Shown in pieces: positions 11,149 to 23,084 of a DNA stretch of 64,000 nt. The stretch spans positions 445,785 through 509,784 of the forward strand of contig NW_022985182.1 of assembly GCF_010093535.1 (NCBI RefSeq), in the 5' to 3' direction. The translations under genes were made by a program, and so were the position numbers. The number at the start of each line of letters is the position of its first letter. Position 1 is the first letter of the stretch. The stretch comes from Lindgomyces ingoldianus (lineage: Eukaryota; Ascomycota; Dothideomycetes; Pleosporales; Lindgomycetaceae). The notes under the pieces were generated by a model. That model had not been told where the DNA came from and did no database searches. It was given only the letters and a program-made list of their open reading frames with translations.

Positions 11149-12498
11149 TCACCAATGATGTGGCAGATTCTCCCTAAACTCCTCCGCGACCTGGCAGTCC
11201 TCGATCTGCCGTTTCCAATCGTTACCCGCATCGGCGCCTTTATACCATCCCCCATGAATCAGTTCCATCTCCTTCTTGTCCCAGTCGTCGACCTTCTCGA
11301 CTGATTTAAAGTCGAGATCCCCAAGCTTCGAGTCAACGCTGAGCACAATACGAGGCCGTTTCTCAATGCTGAGGGTTGGGCCTAAGCGAGCGGAGACGAA
11401 CAGAGAGCAATCTCTGAGGGTCATAGCAAGCCGAAGTTGACTTATGATATCAGATCGTTGTGCGGAATCTCCCGTTTTGTCTAATTTCAGGACTCCATTC
11501 GGATCGTTGGAAACCTGCAAGTGTTTCAGATGTTGGAGCAGTGCATGGCCCGGCCCCGTGGCCAGGTAGTCCGTCATCGTGTCTACTAGCTCGTCCTCGT
11601 CTGGGGCAGCTAGGACTGGCTCGGGCCACGAGTAAGCAGCCTCGAGATATTTGCCGTGGACGAAGCGCTTTATGTATTTCACGTTCCCAGATACTAGGTG
11701 TAGCGGACAGATATCGTATTCCTTGCCCGTTTTGTTCTGTTTGTAGCGGACCATAGCCCGCATCGCACACGTTCGACAACGGTAGGAATGCTTCGGTGCT
11801 GTTGGTGACTGCGCTAACCATTTTGGCTTGATCTCGATGGTGAAGGATTGGTTAGGAATTGACGATAAGTTTGGAAGCAGAATACCATAGTGTGGAGACA
11901 AGATTCGAGAAGTTATACCATTGCGTTGTGGCAACGATCGAGAGCCGGTATTGTGTTGCGACTGTCTAGCTAGCATGATGTCGAGTTCGGTTAAAGCTAG
12001 AATATCAAGACTAATCAAATCGTGATTCATTAGGTGTTGGTCGAAGCCGTTCTGAAAGTGCGGTCGTATCTGATTTTCGAACCCTTGCTTGATGATGTCA
12101 CAAGACAGCAGTTTCTCTCCCTTCTTACTGACGCGTAGGACTTTCGAAATGAGGTCGCTACGGGGGCAAACGGTGTAGGTCCCTGGGGCGCAGAAGACGA
12201 ATGGCAGTTCATTTGAACTTGGTGCATATTGGTCGTATGGGATGAGACTGAAAACGACGTTGGCGGCGCCTTCTGCCAGGTACCGGACAGTTACGCTATT
12301 ATCAAGCTCCGAGGAAGATTCCGGTTGACGCAATTCGTATTCTATTCGAGGCCCCATTCTATCGATTAGGCTAGCACGAGGCATGTCGAGCGAGTGTTGG
12401 TTATCGTCGGTAGGAATATGGGTCAACGATTTGCCTATAGCTGAATCATGGTGGAGAATTGCGTCCTTGAGGGCCCCTATCTTTGATATCTCTTGCAT
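11149..12498 (-). CDS. IPK1: Inositol-pentakisphosphate 2-kinase (IPK1)
   Basis: This kinase makes phytate (InsP6) from Ins(1,3,4,5,6)P5 and supports mRNA export and phosphate signalling in fungi. Family marks seen: the nucleotide-loop segment RYLAEGAANVVFSL, VLRVSKKGEKLLSCD, the catalytic-region motif FTIEIKPKWLAQSP, then a Cys/His cluster (YRCRTCAMRAMVRYKQ ... YDICPLHL) that matches the zinc site of IPK1 proteins. The C-terminal DCSLFVSARLG and LGDLDFKSVEKVDDWDKKE strands fit the family's end. The frame stays open upstream of the first ATG to about 12705, so the start is uncertain. ATG codons lie at 12498, 12384 and 12357; the shorter ones place the start just before the conserved region and may be right. 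An upstream 5' exon is also possible. Confidence 0.85.
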   Translation of the reverse strand: MQEISKIGALKDAILHHDSAIGKSLTHIPTDDNQHSLDMPRASLIDRMGPRIEYELRQPESSSELDNSVTVRYLAEGAANVVFSLIPYDQYAPSSNELPFVFCAPGTYTVCPRSDLISKVLRVSKKGEKLLSCDIIKQGFENQIRPHFQNGFDQHLMNHDLISLDILALTELDIMLARQSQHNTGSRSLPQRNGITSRILSPHYGILLPNLSSIPNQSFTIEIKPKWLAQSPTAPKHSYRCRTCAMRAMVRYKQNKTGKEYDICPLHLVSGNVKYIKRFVHGKYLEAAYSWPEPVLAAPDEDELVDTMTDYLATGPGHALLQHLKHLQVSNDPNGVLKLDKTGDSAQRSDIISQLRLAMTLRDCSLFVSARLGPTLSIEKRPRIVLSVDSKLGDLDFKSVEKVDDWDKKEMELIHGGWYKGADAGNDWKRQIEDCQVAEEFRENLPHHW

Positions 12499-13287
12499 TG
12501 TGGTAAAGAGTGCTGCTTTCCAGATATAACCATTGGGTATTGTGTCGAGAAAGAGTGAAGGTGTTCTTATCGCGCGCACGGAAGCTGAGATGGGCCGATG
12601 TCTCCTTGTCTGATAATCCTTCTTAAGGCGATGTCTGAACCAGCTTTCTGCGCTTCGAGATTCTCTTTGACAGCTTCTAAACTGCAGTGTACTGGAATTT
12701 GGATGTTAGTTAATGTTGATGGAGATAATCCTGGGGTTTCGTCCTCTCGTGAGAGAAAAGAGTGGTGGTTTCGCTGTCACACGCGAAGGACGTGCCTTAA
12801 GGCGGACCCAGAGACTTGTGCGCGTGAAGCGGAAAGGGCTAAAACCTCGCGTGAGAGTGAAGCGTCGTGAAAAATGACCATTTTCCAATGAAAAGCCAGG
12901 GCGTTCTCGGCCTTTTAAGGTCGCGATTCGCAAGTTCTGCAGTGGGCGCTTCTCGCGTGGCGGAGATCATCACGTGGTCTTTTGCCACCTTAACTATCCA
13001 ATGACAGCTTTGAAACCTAATCTTACATTCACTCCAACCACCGTGTCATCAAAACGTCAGCTGGCATGTTCGAGCGAACTAGATTCCGACAGGCGGAGTT
13101 TAACCACAAGATAAGGCATCCTAGGCGCTCCTATTTCCTTTTTCGGGTTACATGAGCTTTCCTGTTGATAGAACGCAATCATCCATAGCTTGTAGATTTC
13201 GTTACGGCAGAAGCCTTCTGGGCGCATTCCCAAATATGATCCTAAATGGTCCCATAACGCCGTACCCCCGGGTATAATTAAAGAAAA
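12499..13287. other. Intergenic region, promoter side of IPK1
   Basis: This lies between the IPK1 5' end and the 3' end of SPT8. A short frame near 12598-12870 is antisense to the possible upstream part of IPK1 and has no motif. No independent gene is seen. Confidence 0.5.
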
Positions 13288-15445
13288 TCAAGCCCCAATG
13301 CCTATCTCATAACCAAGTAGCACCTCTGTCGTGGCCCCGTCCCACCCGCGATTTCCGCCGGTGGAAATCATAAACGAACAGGTAGGGTCAAGATAAAGTT
13401 GCGAAATAACTCCCGTCCGGTGTCCTGGAACGATTAAATATGGCACTGCAGAATGTTTCGTGTCGTGTTCACGCAAATCGTACAGCCGAAGAATGTCATA
13501 TGATGCGCTGAAAAAAGTCAGTAGGTCGCATCAAAGCTCATAGGAGAGATATAACTTACCAAACGAGGTGTTTTCCATTCGGCATTGCCCGGACGGCGCT
13601 CACGGCGCCACTGACACCGGGGAACTTGAATGTTCTTCGGGGCTCTCTGAGACCTTTGTGCAAACTGTATTCATCCACCGTGCCATTCCTTCTTCCGGCA
13701 TATATGAAGTTTCCATCTGGAGACCAGCAGGCGTTCATACACCAGGGAGGCGTAGACCTTGGAGGAACGATACGAGCGACCGGGTTTGGCTGCCGGCGAT
13801 CCCAAATGCGTAAGGTGCCATCGTGGGAGGCATCGACAAAGGTGGTTTCGGATGAAATTGGCTGTTCTGCTTGGCCAGTTGCACCACCTGCGCTGACAGT
13901 TGGTCCTTCGTCGGAATGAGGAAGGCCATTCATGTTCATGGTTGAATGACTATTACTGACGCCGTTGGCTATAGGCTCGACTTGCGCAGAGGCCGAAGTC
14001 TCGTTGGCAGGTAATGGTGGCTGTACCGGTCCACCAACATCCATCATGTCGAGGTCGGCTTGGGCATCTTCATCAGCTTGTTGCTGTATCCCGTTGGCAA
14101 TAGCTCTTGAGAATTCGTCTTCATCGTCGTCTCCGAAGGGCGCGAGGGCTGATGGATTACTAGAAGGATCCTTATCGTCTCCAAATAGGGAGTTACTATC
14201 CCCAAACAGAGAGTCGTCAGGGGAACCTGGCGCATCTTCATTACCGTTCTCGTCTTTCGCTTGGTTTGCGCGCAACGAGGAGCTGAAACTGTTGGAATTA
14301 ATACCGTTCAGTGACGGGCGCAAGGCGTTGTTAGAGGAAAATGTTCCGTTAGACAGGGGCACGGTTTCAGTGTCCTGTGGAATAGGGAGGCTAGAAAGCG
14401 GACGTTGCTCAATGGCGGATATTTGACCTCCGCTAGTCTCGAATCGCCGTTTGACTTGGCCAGTATTGAGGTCCCAGTCATTGATCGTTTTGTCCCAGCT
14501 TCCGGAAAGCACAGATTTCTCATCTTGCGATAAAGTCAACACCGAAACCGCTGATGTATGCTGGCGGAGAGTGGTAATGCGTTTCCCCTCTTCGTGACGG
14601 ACAGACTGCAAATTTATGCCACCGGAATCCAGACCAGACAACAGCCAAAGCGATTGGTGGTGTACGGCAAGAGAGTAAACTGGGGAGAGACTGACGGAAT
14701 CCTCGTTCATATTCCGATCTATAGCATAATCAGTATAGTAAGGTCTCCCGTAGGTTCTAAGCTTACCCGAAGGCTCCTCATTCTCCCAATAGCTCAGAAG
14801 CACCCCGGCTTTTGTGACACTGTCCACGAACGGATGCCGTTGCGCCACCGTGAGAGCCAACTTCCCGTTAGCAGTATCCACCCAATTAAACCTCCTGATG
14901 TAGCCGTCTGCGCCCCCACTGAATATCCATCGCATATCCGGTGTGCCTGTAATCGCATTTATGGAGGTGCTGTGGGGAGCAGCGATAGTAGGGACGATGT
15001 CGTAGACGGGTGCATTAAGGGCCTCGACGCGGACACTAGGCCTAAAAGGCAGACCACCTCCAGCTAATATCGAAGCCGCTCTAGGAGAGGGCGAAGTCAA
15101 CATGACAGTAGGATTCGTGCTGGTCCGCGAAGGGCCCGGGGTCCCTCCATTTGGAAGACTACTTCGTGGTCTTTGGGACTGAGAGGGAGTATCTGCATCG
15201 TCCTGCTCATCGTCATCATTTTCGCCATCTCCATCGTCTTCGTCATTTTCTCCATCATCACCATCCCCATCGCCGTCTCCATCAGCATCAGCGTCCGCAT
15301 CCCCATCGTCAACGTCTTCCATCATCTCGTCGTTGTCGTTCTCCGAACTCGTATCTGGGGAACCTGGGAGCTTAATTAGTTGCGAGCCTTTCATCAGCAG
15401 AAAGATTGTACCAGCTCCATTGTCATCATCATCATCGAAATTCAT
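13288..15445 (-). CDS. SPT8: SAGA complex subunit Spt8 (WD40)
   Basis: Spt8 is a WD40 subunit of the SAGA coactivator that contacts TBP in the nucleus. My model has four exons, 15412-15445, 14768-15363, 13560-14719 and 13288-13507, giving 669 aa. The last intron (13508-13559, GTAAGT..CAG) is required to reach the final repeat. Two more (14720-14767, GTAAGC..TAG; 15364-15411, GTACAA..CAG) are each 48 nt, so they can be read through in frame. Removing them deletes a basic/hydrophobic block from the acidic N-terminus and a Tyr-rich block between WD repeats. The N-terminus is an Asp/Glu-rich low-complexity tract. WD repeats include SINAITGTPDMRWIFSGGAD, SVLTLSQDEKSVLSGSWDKT and FVDASHDGTLRIWDRR. 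The acidic head plus repeat order matches Spt8. The 5' start could still lie in another exon. Confidence 0.88.
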
Positions 15446-16685
15446 TTTGGCTCCATCAACCTAGCTTGGCGGGGTTCAATGGAGATGGCTGAAGTAGAGA
15501 TGTGGGCTTCAGGCTTCCGGCTGTTGCGATGGGAGCAACCTATGGCCAACAACTCGACGATTCAGCAGTCGTAGAGGGAGATGAGAGGTTGGCTGTGGAT
15601 GGTTCTAAACCTAAAAGGTTGCGCAGACGTCTACGTTCTGAACCATGATGAGGCTCGGCTTCGCCAGTTGTTGATTCGCCGGGCAGACCGCACCGCGATC
15701 GGTGCAGAGGCTGAATAATCAGAACCGTTTTAACCTCACAGTTGCATCGACCTTAACATGCTCCTCACACTCAGCCTTGATACTGTGTACGCCCATGATT
15801 TCTTGCAAGAGAATGTGAATACATCTTTCCCAAAGGAGCTACGCCGCAGGGGGGATCTAGGGCCCAAGCCACAGACACCAATGTGCTCTGATACAAGAAT
15901 CAAGACACCCCCGATGGGGAAGTCCGTCGGCAGTCCCTCCACCAAACTTTTCTTTCGGATAGCAGACTGTATTCAATTTGCAGTTTACCACCCTGTAGGC
16001 GCGCCTGTCATAGTCATTAGAAACTGTAGCCCAAGAGGCGAGAAGCAAAGGAACCCTTGTGGGCTGGCGCAACCTTGGAAGGCATAGTCATAGCGCAGGC
16101 TGACTAGTCGTACCTTCCCTATTTATCTCTTAGTAGAGGCCAGGGCGAATCTACATTGGTAGTAGTTGTGTATTCTTATTCGAGTCGTTGCACCCCATCC
16201 ATGCCCTCTCCGTCTCCTCCATATCATGGTCTTTCATCGTAGATCCCCTTCACCAATTTACCTTGTACATCACCCTCTAGACAATTCGGCGGATCGGGTC
16301 TAGGAGACTTTTATTCTTGTAATTGACCTAAGAATCGGACTCCTTCCCTTGCTCCTGATAGGCAGTTGCTCCTCTGTTTGGATCCCGCAGCAAGATAGGT
16401 ATTCCGTCCCCGTCCTCCATTCACCGCTCTATTTCTAACTCTTTCTGCTACCCTGCATTCGGGCAGTCGAAACCCAGCACCATTGATGCGCTCTCATGTT
16501 CTCCCCCTGTTCTGGAGGAGAAATGTACTGCAAAGTAAAGATCAGGTGACAACGCACCGCAACTTTTGACGCGTTATTATCGCGGATTTGATTGCCCCGC
16601 CAACGGTTCCCTTCTTCATCCTCTCCTTGTTCGCGACGCCTTCTCCTAGTCTCGCTCCTTCGTTGCGTCCCGGAATACCGCAAAC
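15446..16685. other. Divergent promoter region between SPT8 and the helicase gene
   Basis: 1.2 kb between head-to-head genes. Open frames on both strands lack motifs and good starts. The region next to the helicase ATG is pyrimidine-rich on the plus strand (about 16590-16670), as in many fungal core promoters. Confidence 0.5.
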
Positions 16686-19600
16686 ATGGCTCGGCATAAG
16701 CAAAACCATCGAAAAACGCGCGAGTCGAAGAATCGCACAGGTTAGTGCTTCATCTTTTGATTTTAATTTAAGTATTAACTGGCGAGCCTAGCGGGAATCT
16801 CATCAAATAACTTGTACATGAATCTTGCGGAAGACACCGAAACCGGTGAGTTTGCGTTCGCCATTGCCCATTGTTCGAAACAGAATGTCGGTGAGAACTT
16901 AGACATGTCTTGTCTGGTTACCTTTTTCTTATTAGAGACTCTGCCGCGTGTTCCCTTCCTTCTGGTTTTCTTCGCTCATCATTTCATATCATGCTCTACC
17001 GCATCTCTGACGATAACTTGTTTGCAGGAGAGGTGAATGCTCACCTTGCTGAGCGCTTTGCCGGATTCTGTTCGCCATACGACAACAAGTCTCAGCCACG
17101 TGCTGCGCCAGCGTCCGCTTTCTCGAGAGCGAACATACAGGAATACTTCAAACTCTCACAAGAGCCCGTAGCTGGTGGAACATGGGTACAGAAACCAGAA
17201 TTTCCTTCTGCCTCCGAAATTCTTCCAACCCCCAACATCGGCACTAGAGAAACGATCATTGATGTATCGGAGGACCTACGACACAATAAAGTTGAAGGTG
17301 CATATGACACCCATGAAGAGTACCTTAGCACACAGTACTCTCTTCTCCGTGAGGATGCCATCCGTCCTCTGCGGGAAGCTGTGTCGGAAGTGCAGGCATC
17401 GCCATGGCTTGACGAGTCACAGTACCCCAAAGGCGCTAATATCGGAATCTATGACCCAGTTAGTACTTTAGGTGATGTTCCCGTCTGCATTTGGTCGCTA
17501 ATCATTTTGTAAGGTCTACATCACCTCGATTGTATTCTCTCCCCGAGGTCTAGCAACAAGGGTCGCCTTTTCCCTTAGTCGAGTCAAGAAACTCGTTCGC
17601 TGGGAGCAATCCAAGCGACTCATCCCAGGAACCCTAGTTGCACTGAGTCCAGCAGATGATTGCTTCCAGACCCAATGTATCCTCGCTACTGTTGCCGCAC
17701 GCGCTCTTGCTGCGCTTGATCAAAATCCGCCAGAAATTGATCTGTTCTTCGCCAACCCTGCAGATATGGAGATTGATCCCATGAAGAAGTGGGTCATGGT
17801 AGAGAGTCGTTCGACTTTCTATGAGGCCAGCCGACACACCCTCATGGCGCTGCAACACATGATGCAAGAGCCACAGCCCTTCCCCCTTTCTGAACATCTC
17901 GTACAAGCTCAGTCACAAGTCGACGCTCCGATATACGTCCAGCAGAATCCCTTTAAAGATATGAGTTCGCTGGTTGCGCTTGAGGAAAACAATATCTTTG
18001 AGAATGTCGACATCTTGAAGGAATGGCCGTCGAGCAGCTCACATGGCTTAGATAAATCACAATCTAATGCCCTGAAGCGGATATTGACCAAGCGTCTTGC
18101 TATTGTTCAGGGCCCTCCAGGTACCGGCAAGACGTATATTTCTGTTGTCGCTTTGAAAATACTTTTAGCGAACATGCGAAAAGAGGATCCCCCCATCATC
18201 GTCACTTGTCAAACCAACCATGCTCTAGACCAGCTACTTCGTCATGCAGCTGAGTTTGAGCCAAACTTCGTTCGGCTTGGTGGTCGTTCTAAGGATACGG
18301 ACAAGGTCAAGCGGCGGACTCTTTTCGAGGTTCGCTCAAACTTCTCCCAGCCTAAGAACCACACAGGCTTAAAGTCGATCGCGATGAAGATGATAAGGGA
18401 GCTAACAAAACGAATGCAAATGCTTCTTGCGCCACTAGAATCAAACAAACCTCCCCTAGATCACAGGCTCCTCGAGAAACTCGGGCTTATCACAAATGAA
18501 CAGGCTGAGTCGTTGGAAATGGAACCCGAGATGGCGATGGGAATATCTCCAAACACACCTGGCATACAGATGGAGCAATGGCTTGGAAGGAGCCTCACTC
18601 CTTGTCTTCGCCCTATTGCTCCGGATGATTTTGGGTTCGAATTTGAAGAGGAAGACTTCGAGCTTGAGCAGCTCAAAGAACTAGAGGCTGAAGCTGTGGC
18701 TCGAGATGACGACGACATCGAAGCTCTCAAAGGCCCGTATATTCTTTTAAGCGACAACAAGACTGGCAGAGGTGCAGCGTTGATGGATCAGGAAATCAGG
18801 CAACTCCTCAGGAGGGCGCAAGACCTCACGACAATCCCGACCGCACAACGAGGAGCCGTGTACAACTATTTTCAACGGGAGACGAAGAGGCTCTTGCGGG
18901 CCGAATTTCGAGAACTAGCAAAGGCATACGAAAATGCCGTCCTCGATCGCCGTGTTGGGCAATGGGAGATTGACTACCGCATTCTCAAGGACCAACGAGT
19001 TATCGGTATGACAACGACTGGATTGAGCAAGTATCGGGGCCTCGTCGCCAGCCTAAGCCCGAAAATTGTTCTCGTTGAAGAAGCCGCCGAGACTCTTGAG
19101 GCGCCCATAACTGCAGCCTGTGTTCCATCTCTGGAGCACTTAATCCTGGTCGGCGACCACCAACAACTTCGCCCTCATTGTTCCGTCAGGGAATTTGAGA
19201 ACGAGCCGTACCACTTCAATTTGTCGCTGTTTGAGAGGATGGTCAACAACGACGTTGAGTACGAAACTTTAAAGCGTCAGCGCCGAATGATACCGGAAAT
19301 TCGTCGCCTATTACGACCTATATATGGCGAGGAGCTCAAAGATCACCCTTCCGTAAAGCTCTCTGATAATCGACCACCAGTTGAGGGAATGGGTGGAAAC
19401 AACTCTTTCTTCTTCCACCATCAGTGGCCAGAGTCGCGGGACGGCAATATGTCATCCACGAATGATATGGAGGCTAATATGATTGTTGGCTTCGTCGATT
19501 ATCTCATCTTCAACAATGTCAGTCCGATTAAAATCACGATCCTTACCTTCTACAACGGACAGCGCAAGACCATTTTGAAGAAGCTCAGGAAGCATCAAAA

Positions 19601-20714
19601 TCTCAAGGATCTTAGCCAATTCAATGTCGTCACTGTCGACTCATACCAGGGTGAAGAAAACGATATTGTCTTGCTTTCATTGGTTCGCAGCAACAAACGC
19701 CACAATATTGGCTTCCTCTCTGTCGACAACCGCGTATGCGTTGCATTGTCCCGAGCCAAGAGAGGCTTCTATATCTTTGGCAACGCTGAAATGCTTGCTT
19801 GCGAGAGTGGGGCATGGGCCGATGTTGTTGACATAATGTGCGGTAAGAAGTTCAAGAAGGACAAGCCTACCACCGGCCAAGAGCTCCGTGTTGGCTTTCG
19901 GTTCCCGCTGCAATGTACTCAACATGGGAACAAGACCTGGATCAAGGAACCCGATGACTGGGACATCGTCAATGGCGGTTGTGATCAGCCTTGCCGATGC
20001 CTTTTGCCTTGCGGTCATACTTGCATGCTAAAGTGCCATCCGTTCGACAAGTCCCGCGTCAACTGCACTCAGAAGTGCATGAGACGAGTCGAACTCTGTG
20101 GCCATCCTTGTGCGGAACTCTGCTGCGATCCTTGCAAATGCCAGTTCTGCGGCAGACGAGATAACGGAATGAGAGCGACGCTGAAACCAACACCAAGGAA
20201 TTCTGCATACAACGCCCCAGCGCCACCTTCATCATTCGTCCAGCATTCTAGGAATGCATTTGCCGGTACCTTTTATGGAGGAAGTAGCTTCGGAGGAGGA
20301 GCGTGCCGTGCAGCTCTGGAGTTTCAATCTCCGAGTCAGGCGGAGAGCACACATCGCTCCTCAGGCAGTAGCGTCGAGCAATGGAAGGCATACGCCAAGG
20401 ATGGGGCAAAGGAAGACGATGCTCAAGCTTTACGCAACGCTAAGGAAATGGATACCAAGTTCTTCGAACAAATTGCGAGGACTCCGTCGGCTGGCCAGGT
20501 TTCACTAGTTACCAACACCAAGGTATCACCCGTCAAGCCAAGGATTAGTTTGCTTGTTGATCTTGAGGAGAACGTGCAGTCTAACCAGCATTACAAGTTC
20601 AAGGACACATTATTCTATACCGCCGCCGCAGCTACTACTATTGCAGCTCCTGTTGCAACATCCAAGAGGGCGGATGGTCTCAATAGTCAATCGAGCGTGA
20701 GCTTGCTTGATTGA
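16686..20714 (+). CDS. UPF1-like helicase with NF-X1 zinc fingers (Hrr1/SAD-3/ZNFX1 type)
   Basis: Four exons, 16686-16740, 16792-16845, 17028-17458 and 17514-20714, give 1246 aa. The start MARHKQNHRKTRESKNRTG comes from the first small exon. Superfamily 1 helicase motifs are all present: Walker A GPPGTGKT (about 380), motif II VLVEEAAET (about 698), HLILVGDHQQLRPH, TVDSYQGEENDIVLLSLVRS and VALSRAKRGFYIFGN. About residues 1003-1045 are a Cys/His array (CRCLLPCGHTCMLKCHP ... CGHPCAELCCDPCKC) of NF-X1 type. This combination defines human ZNFX1, fission yeast Hrr1 (RNA-directed RNA polymerase complex, heterochromatic RNAi) and Neurospora SAD-3 (meiotic silencing of unpaired DNA). A role in small-RNA silencing is therefore likely but inferred. 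A low-complexity C-terminal tail follows. Confidence 0.9.
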
Positions 20715-21602
20715 GATTCCGTCATTTTCATCCAAGATCACCGGCGGCACTCTGCTTCTCAGTGGGATGCTAATGAGATCGAGTGCGAGGGGAGTAAATT
20801 ATTTTATGGAACTAGATAGACAATGTCAGGTCTTCGCTTCCGGACAGGAGAGAGCTCACTATCCTTTCAACTAGACAGCCAGTCGCTGTAGCTAGTAGGG
20901 GCTCACTCAGGGGCCCATCTGGGAATGTGAGGCGGGTTTTGTAGATTAATAATGAATGGAACATATCTTGTATACACTCCGTTAATCATGCGGAAGTGTT
21001 CTAAGGAGGCGGACACCTACCAAGAATTCTAATGGGAATGTGATAGCTATCTGAAGTATATGACCTGCATTAGGTTGAGATGAAGTGGGTGGGGATTATT
21101 TCCATAAATTAGAATCCTTCGTGTTCTACCATATGCCGACATGCAGCGATCCAAAGCTGTTTTCCAGCCATCTTTGTCGTTCTGAATGAAAGTATGAGAT
21201 GGTGGTGCAGACAGGGGGTTTCCAGGTTGGTAATGATCTTGTGTGTTTATGAAAAAGTATTCCCTTGAAAGTACGCATATTCACCTCATAACAAGGAAAA
21301 CGCCTAGGTTGTGAATTGCGGTGTTCATCAAATAGCTCACCCCGGTCAGCACAAGGCAGAGTTGTGGTATCCGAAACCCAGCACTGCGCAAGCAATGAGG
21401 CTTCGTCGCCGAGCCACATTCAGTCAGCTTATCACAATCACTTCTAGGGGCTACTCTTGATTGGTTGCGCCAAGACTTCATTTGTTACGTCAGTCGTCGC
21501 GCCCTTAGTTAACTAGTGCGAACAGAAACATATGATGAACAAAGTCGCTCAACGGCAGTATGGCTTTTTCAAACCTTCACCCTGATTCCATATTTATGAG
21601 AG
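20715..21602. other. Intergenic region
   Basis: 3' flank of the helicase gene and promoter of the next plus-strand gene. The short minus-strand frames here carry no motif. Nothing else is seen. Confidence 0.5.
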
Positions 21603-22436
21603 ATGGATTCAAATGCGGGCACCATGTCTGGAAACTTCCCTGCAAGACTGCAGCAATCGAACATAATGGAGGAAGAGCCCATACCCTCATACCAAGAATC
21701 TAGCACCGCATACGCCGAATCTAGTAATCCTCCACCACAGTTCGAAGCCCTCCTCGACGAACCTCCCGCCTATTCCATCCTGGACTCAAATCAAACCACC
21801 TTCATGATTTACGGAACCTTCATCCATACGCCCGCTGGCCCGGCCTACCAACTCTCCCGCGCACTCGATCAACGCGGACCGCAATTTCGTATCCGACGAC
21901 TCCGTGCGAAAGAAGTGGCTCTTACACAGTCCTCAGCCCTTGCGTTTGATAAAGATAGTGTGTTGTATGAGGTTAATGATCCGCCGCTCCGCAATAACGA
22001 ATATCATATTCGAGGGTTCAGGAAGAGTTGTTTTCCAGGGACATTAGAATTGAGATTCAGCATGTGGAAGTGGCGTGTAATACATATCCCACGCCCAAAT
22101 ACAAAGGGGCGCGAAATACTTAGCATGAAAGTCGGTTCTTTCAGCTCTAGCCGCTTACACCGTAAAAAGGAAGAACACGGCAGTGACTGGAGAGATCTAC
22201 AGGGTAAAGTCGTGGCGACTGAGATTCTGAAGGTCATGGATGATGCAGGTGTGTTGCCTGTGATAGAGCTAGAGAAGGACTTGGATCAGAAGTGGAGGGA
22301 ATTGTTGTTGACAGTTTGGACGGCAAGGCTTTGGGTGGCCTTTGGTGAAGATAAGACCTTGGCTCAGGATGGAAGGTTCCGGGGGAAGTTTATGACATTG
22401 AGTCGGAGTGGATATTATCTTGGGAGTGGGGTGTAA
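21603..22436 (+). CDS. Unrecognised protein with PxY-rich N-terminus
   Basis: A single-exon gene of 277 aa with ATG and TAA. The first 60 residues are acidic and proline-rich with PSYQ and PPAYS motifs of the PPxY type, which in fungi often recruit WW-domain ubiquitin ligases or arrestin-like partners. Residues 65-200 look like a beta-rich globular domain: a TFMIYGTFIHTPAGPAYQLS opening, paired strands and KDSVLYEVNDPPLRNNEYHI. This is somewhat like tubby/LURP-one-type membrane-binding barrels, but I cannot assign it. A conserved-looking tail (WRELLLTVWTARLWVAFGED) follows. No signal peptide or membrane span is visible. I do not recognise the family with confidence. Confidence 0.65.
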   Translation: MDSNAGTMSGNFPARLQQSNIMEEEPIPSYQESSTAYAESSNPPPQFEALLDEPPAYSILDSNQTTFMIYGTFIHTPAGPAYQLSRALDQRGPQFRIRRLRAKEVALTQSSALAFDKDSVLYEVNDPPLRNNEYHIRGFRKSCFPGTLELRFSMWKWRVIHIPRPNTKGREILSMKVGSFSSSRLHRKKEEHGSDWRDLQGKVVATEILKVMDDAGVLPVIELEKDLDQKWRELLLTVWTARLWVAFGEDKTLAQDGRFRGKFMTLSRSGYYLGSGV

Positions 22437-23084
22437 GGATATAATGAAGGGGAAGAATGCGAATGTTAGGCGGTAGGATCCCCCGATGATTGACCATATG
22501 ATACAGATCAATTGTAAACTCGAACTGCTTTTCAATAGCTTCCCACCATGTATGTATGCTAAATTTCCAAGATAGACTCGAAAGACCGATCGGTTAGATA
22601 CCTCCGTAAGCATCATACAGACGTGTCGGAAGGAAGATGATATCTAACTACAGAGTAATATAGGGCTGAATCGTTTCGTGCGAGAGGCCTTGGCATTGGG
22701 GGCGGATGGATTGTGATACCTGCCCATTTTCGCCCCATTATCTCCGAGAACCAATCACATCACGCATTTAGCACTCTTGTCTCAACTTCAGGTTCTTGCA
22801 TGATTTGAGTTGGCTCGGTTGATGCCCGTTGAACTGCATTTTTGGCTCCACAAACCTCCTTGCGCACACTGCGTCTGCGGTCGCACCATGCGGCAGAGCT
22901 CCGGGGCCAGCAGAGCCCAATAAGTACATATGTATGGCTGATTTCTTGAATCGTCTCTTCTGTCAGTTGCATTTCCTTCTCGTTGATGGTTTCTAGTTCT
23001 TTTGCCCATCAGTCAAGAGGTTGCCACTCGCCTTCACCCTCTTTCTAGACAGGCACCTTTCTCTGCTAAGGGTCTCTTTCCACA
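22437..23084. other. Intergenic region
   Basis: Spacer between two plus-strand genes. A CT-rich tract lies close to the next ATG (23019-23080). No coding signal is seen. Confidence 0.5.
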
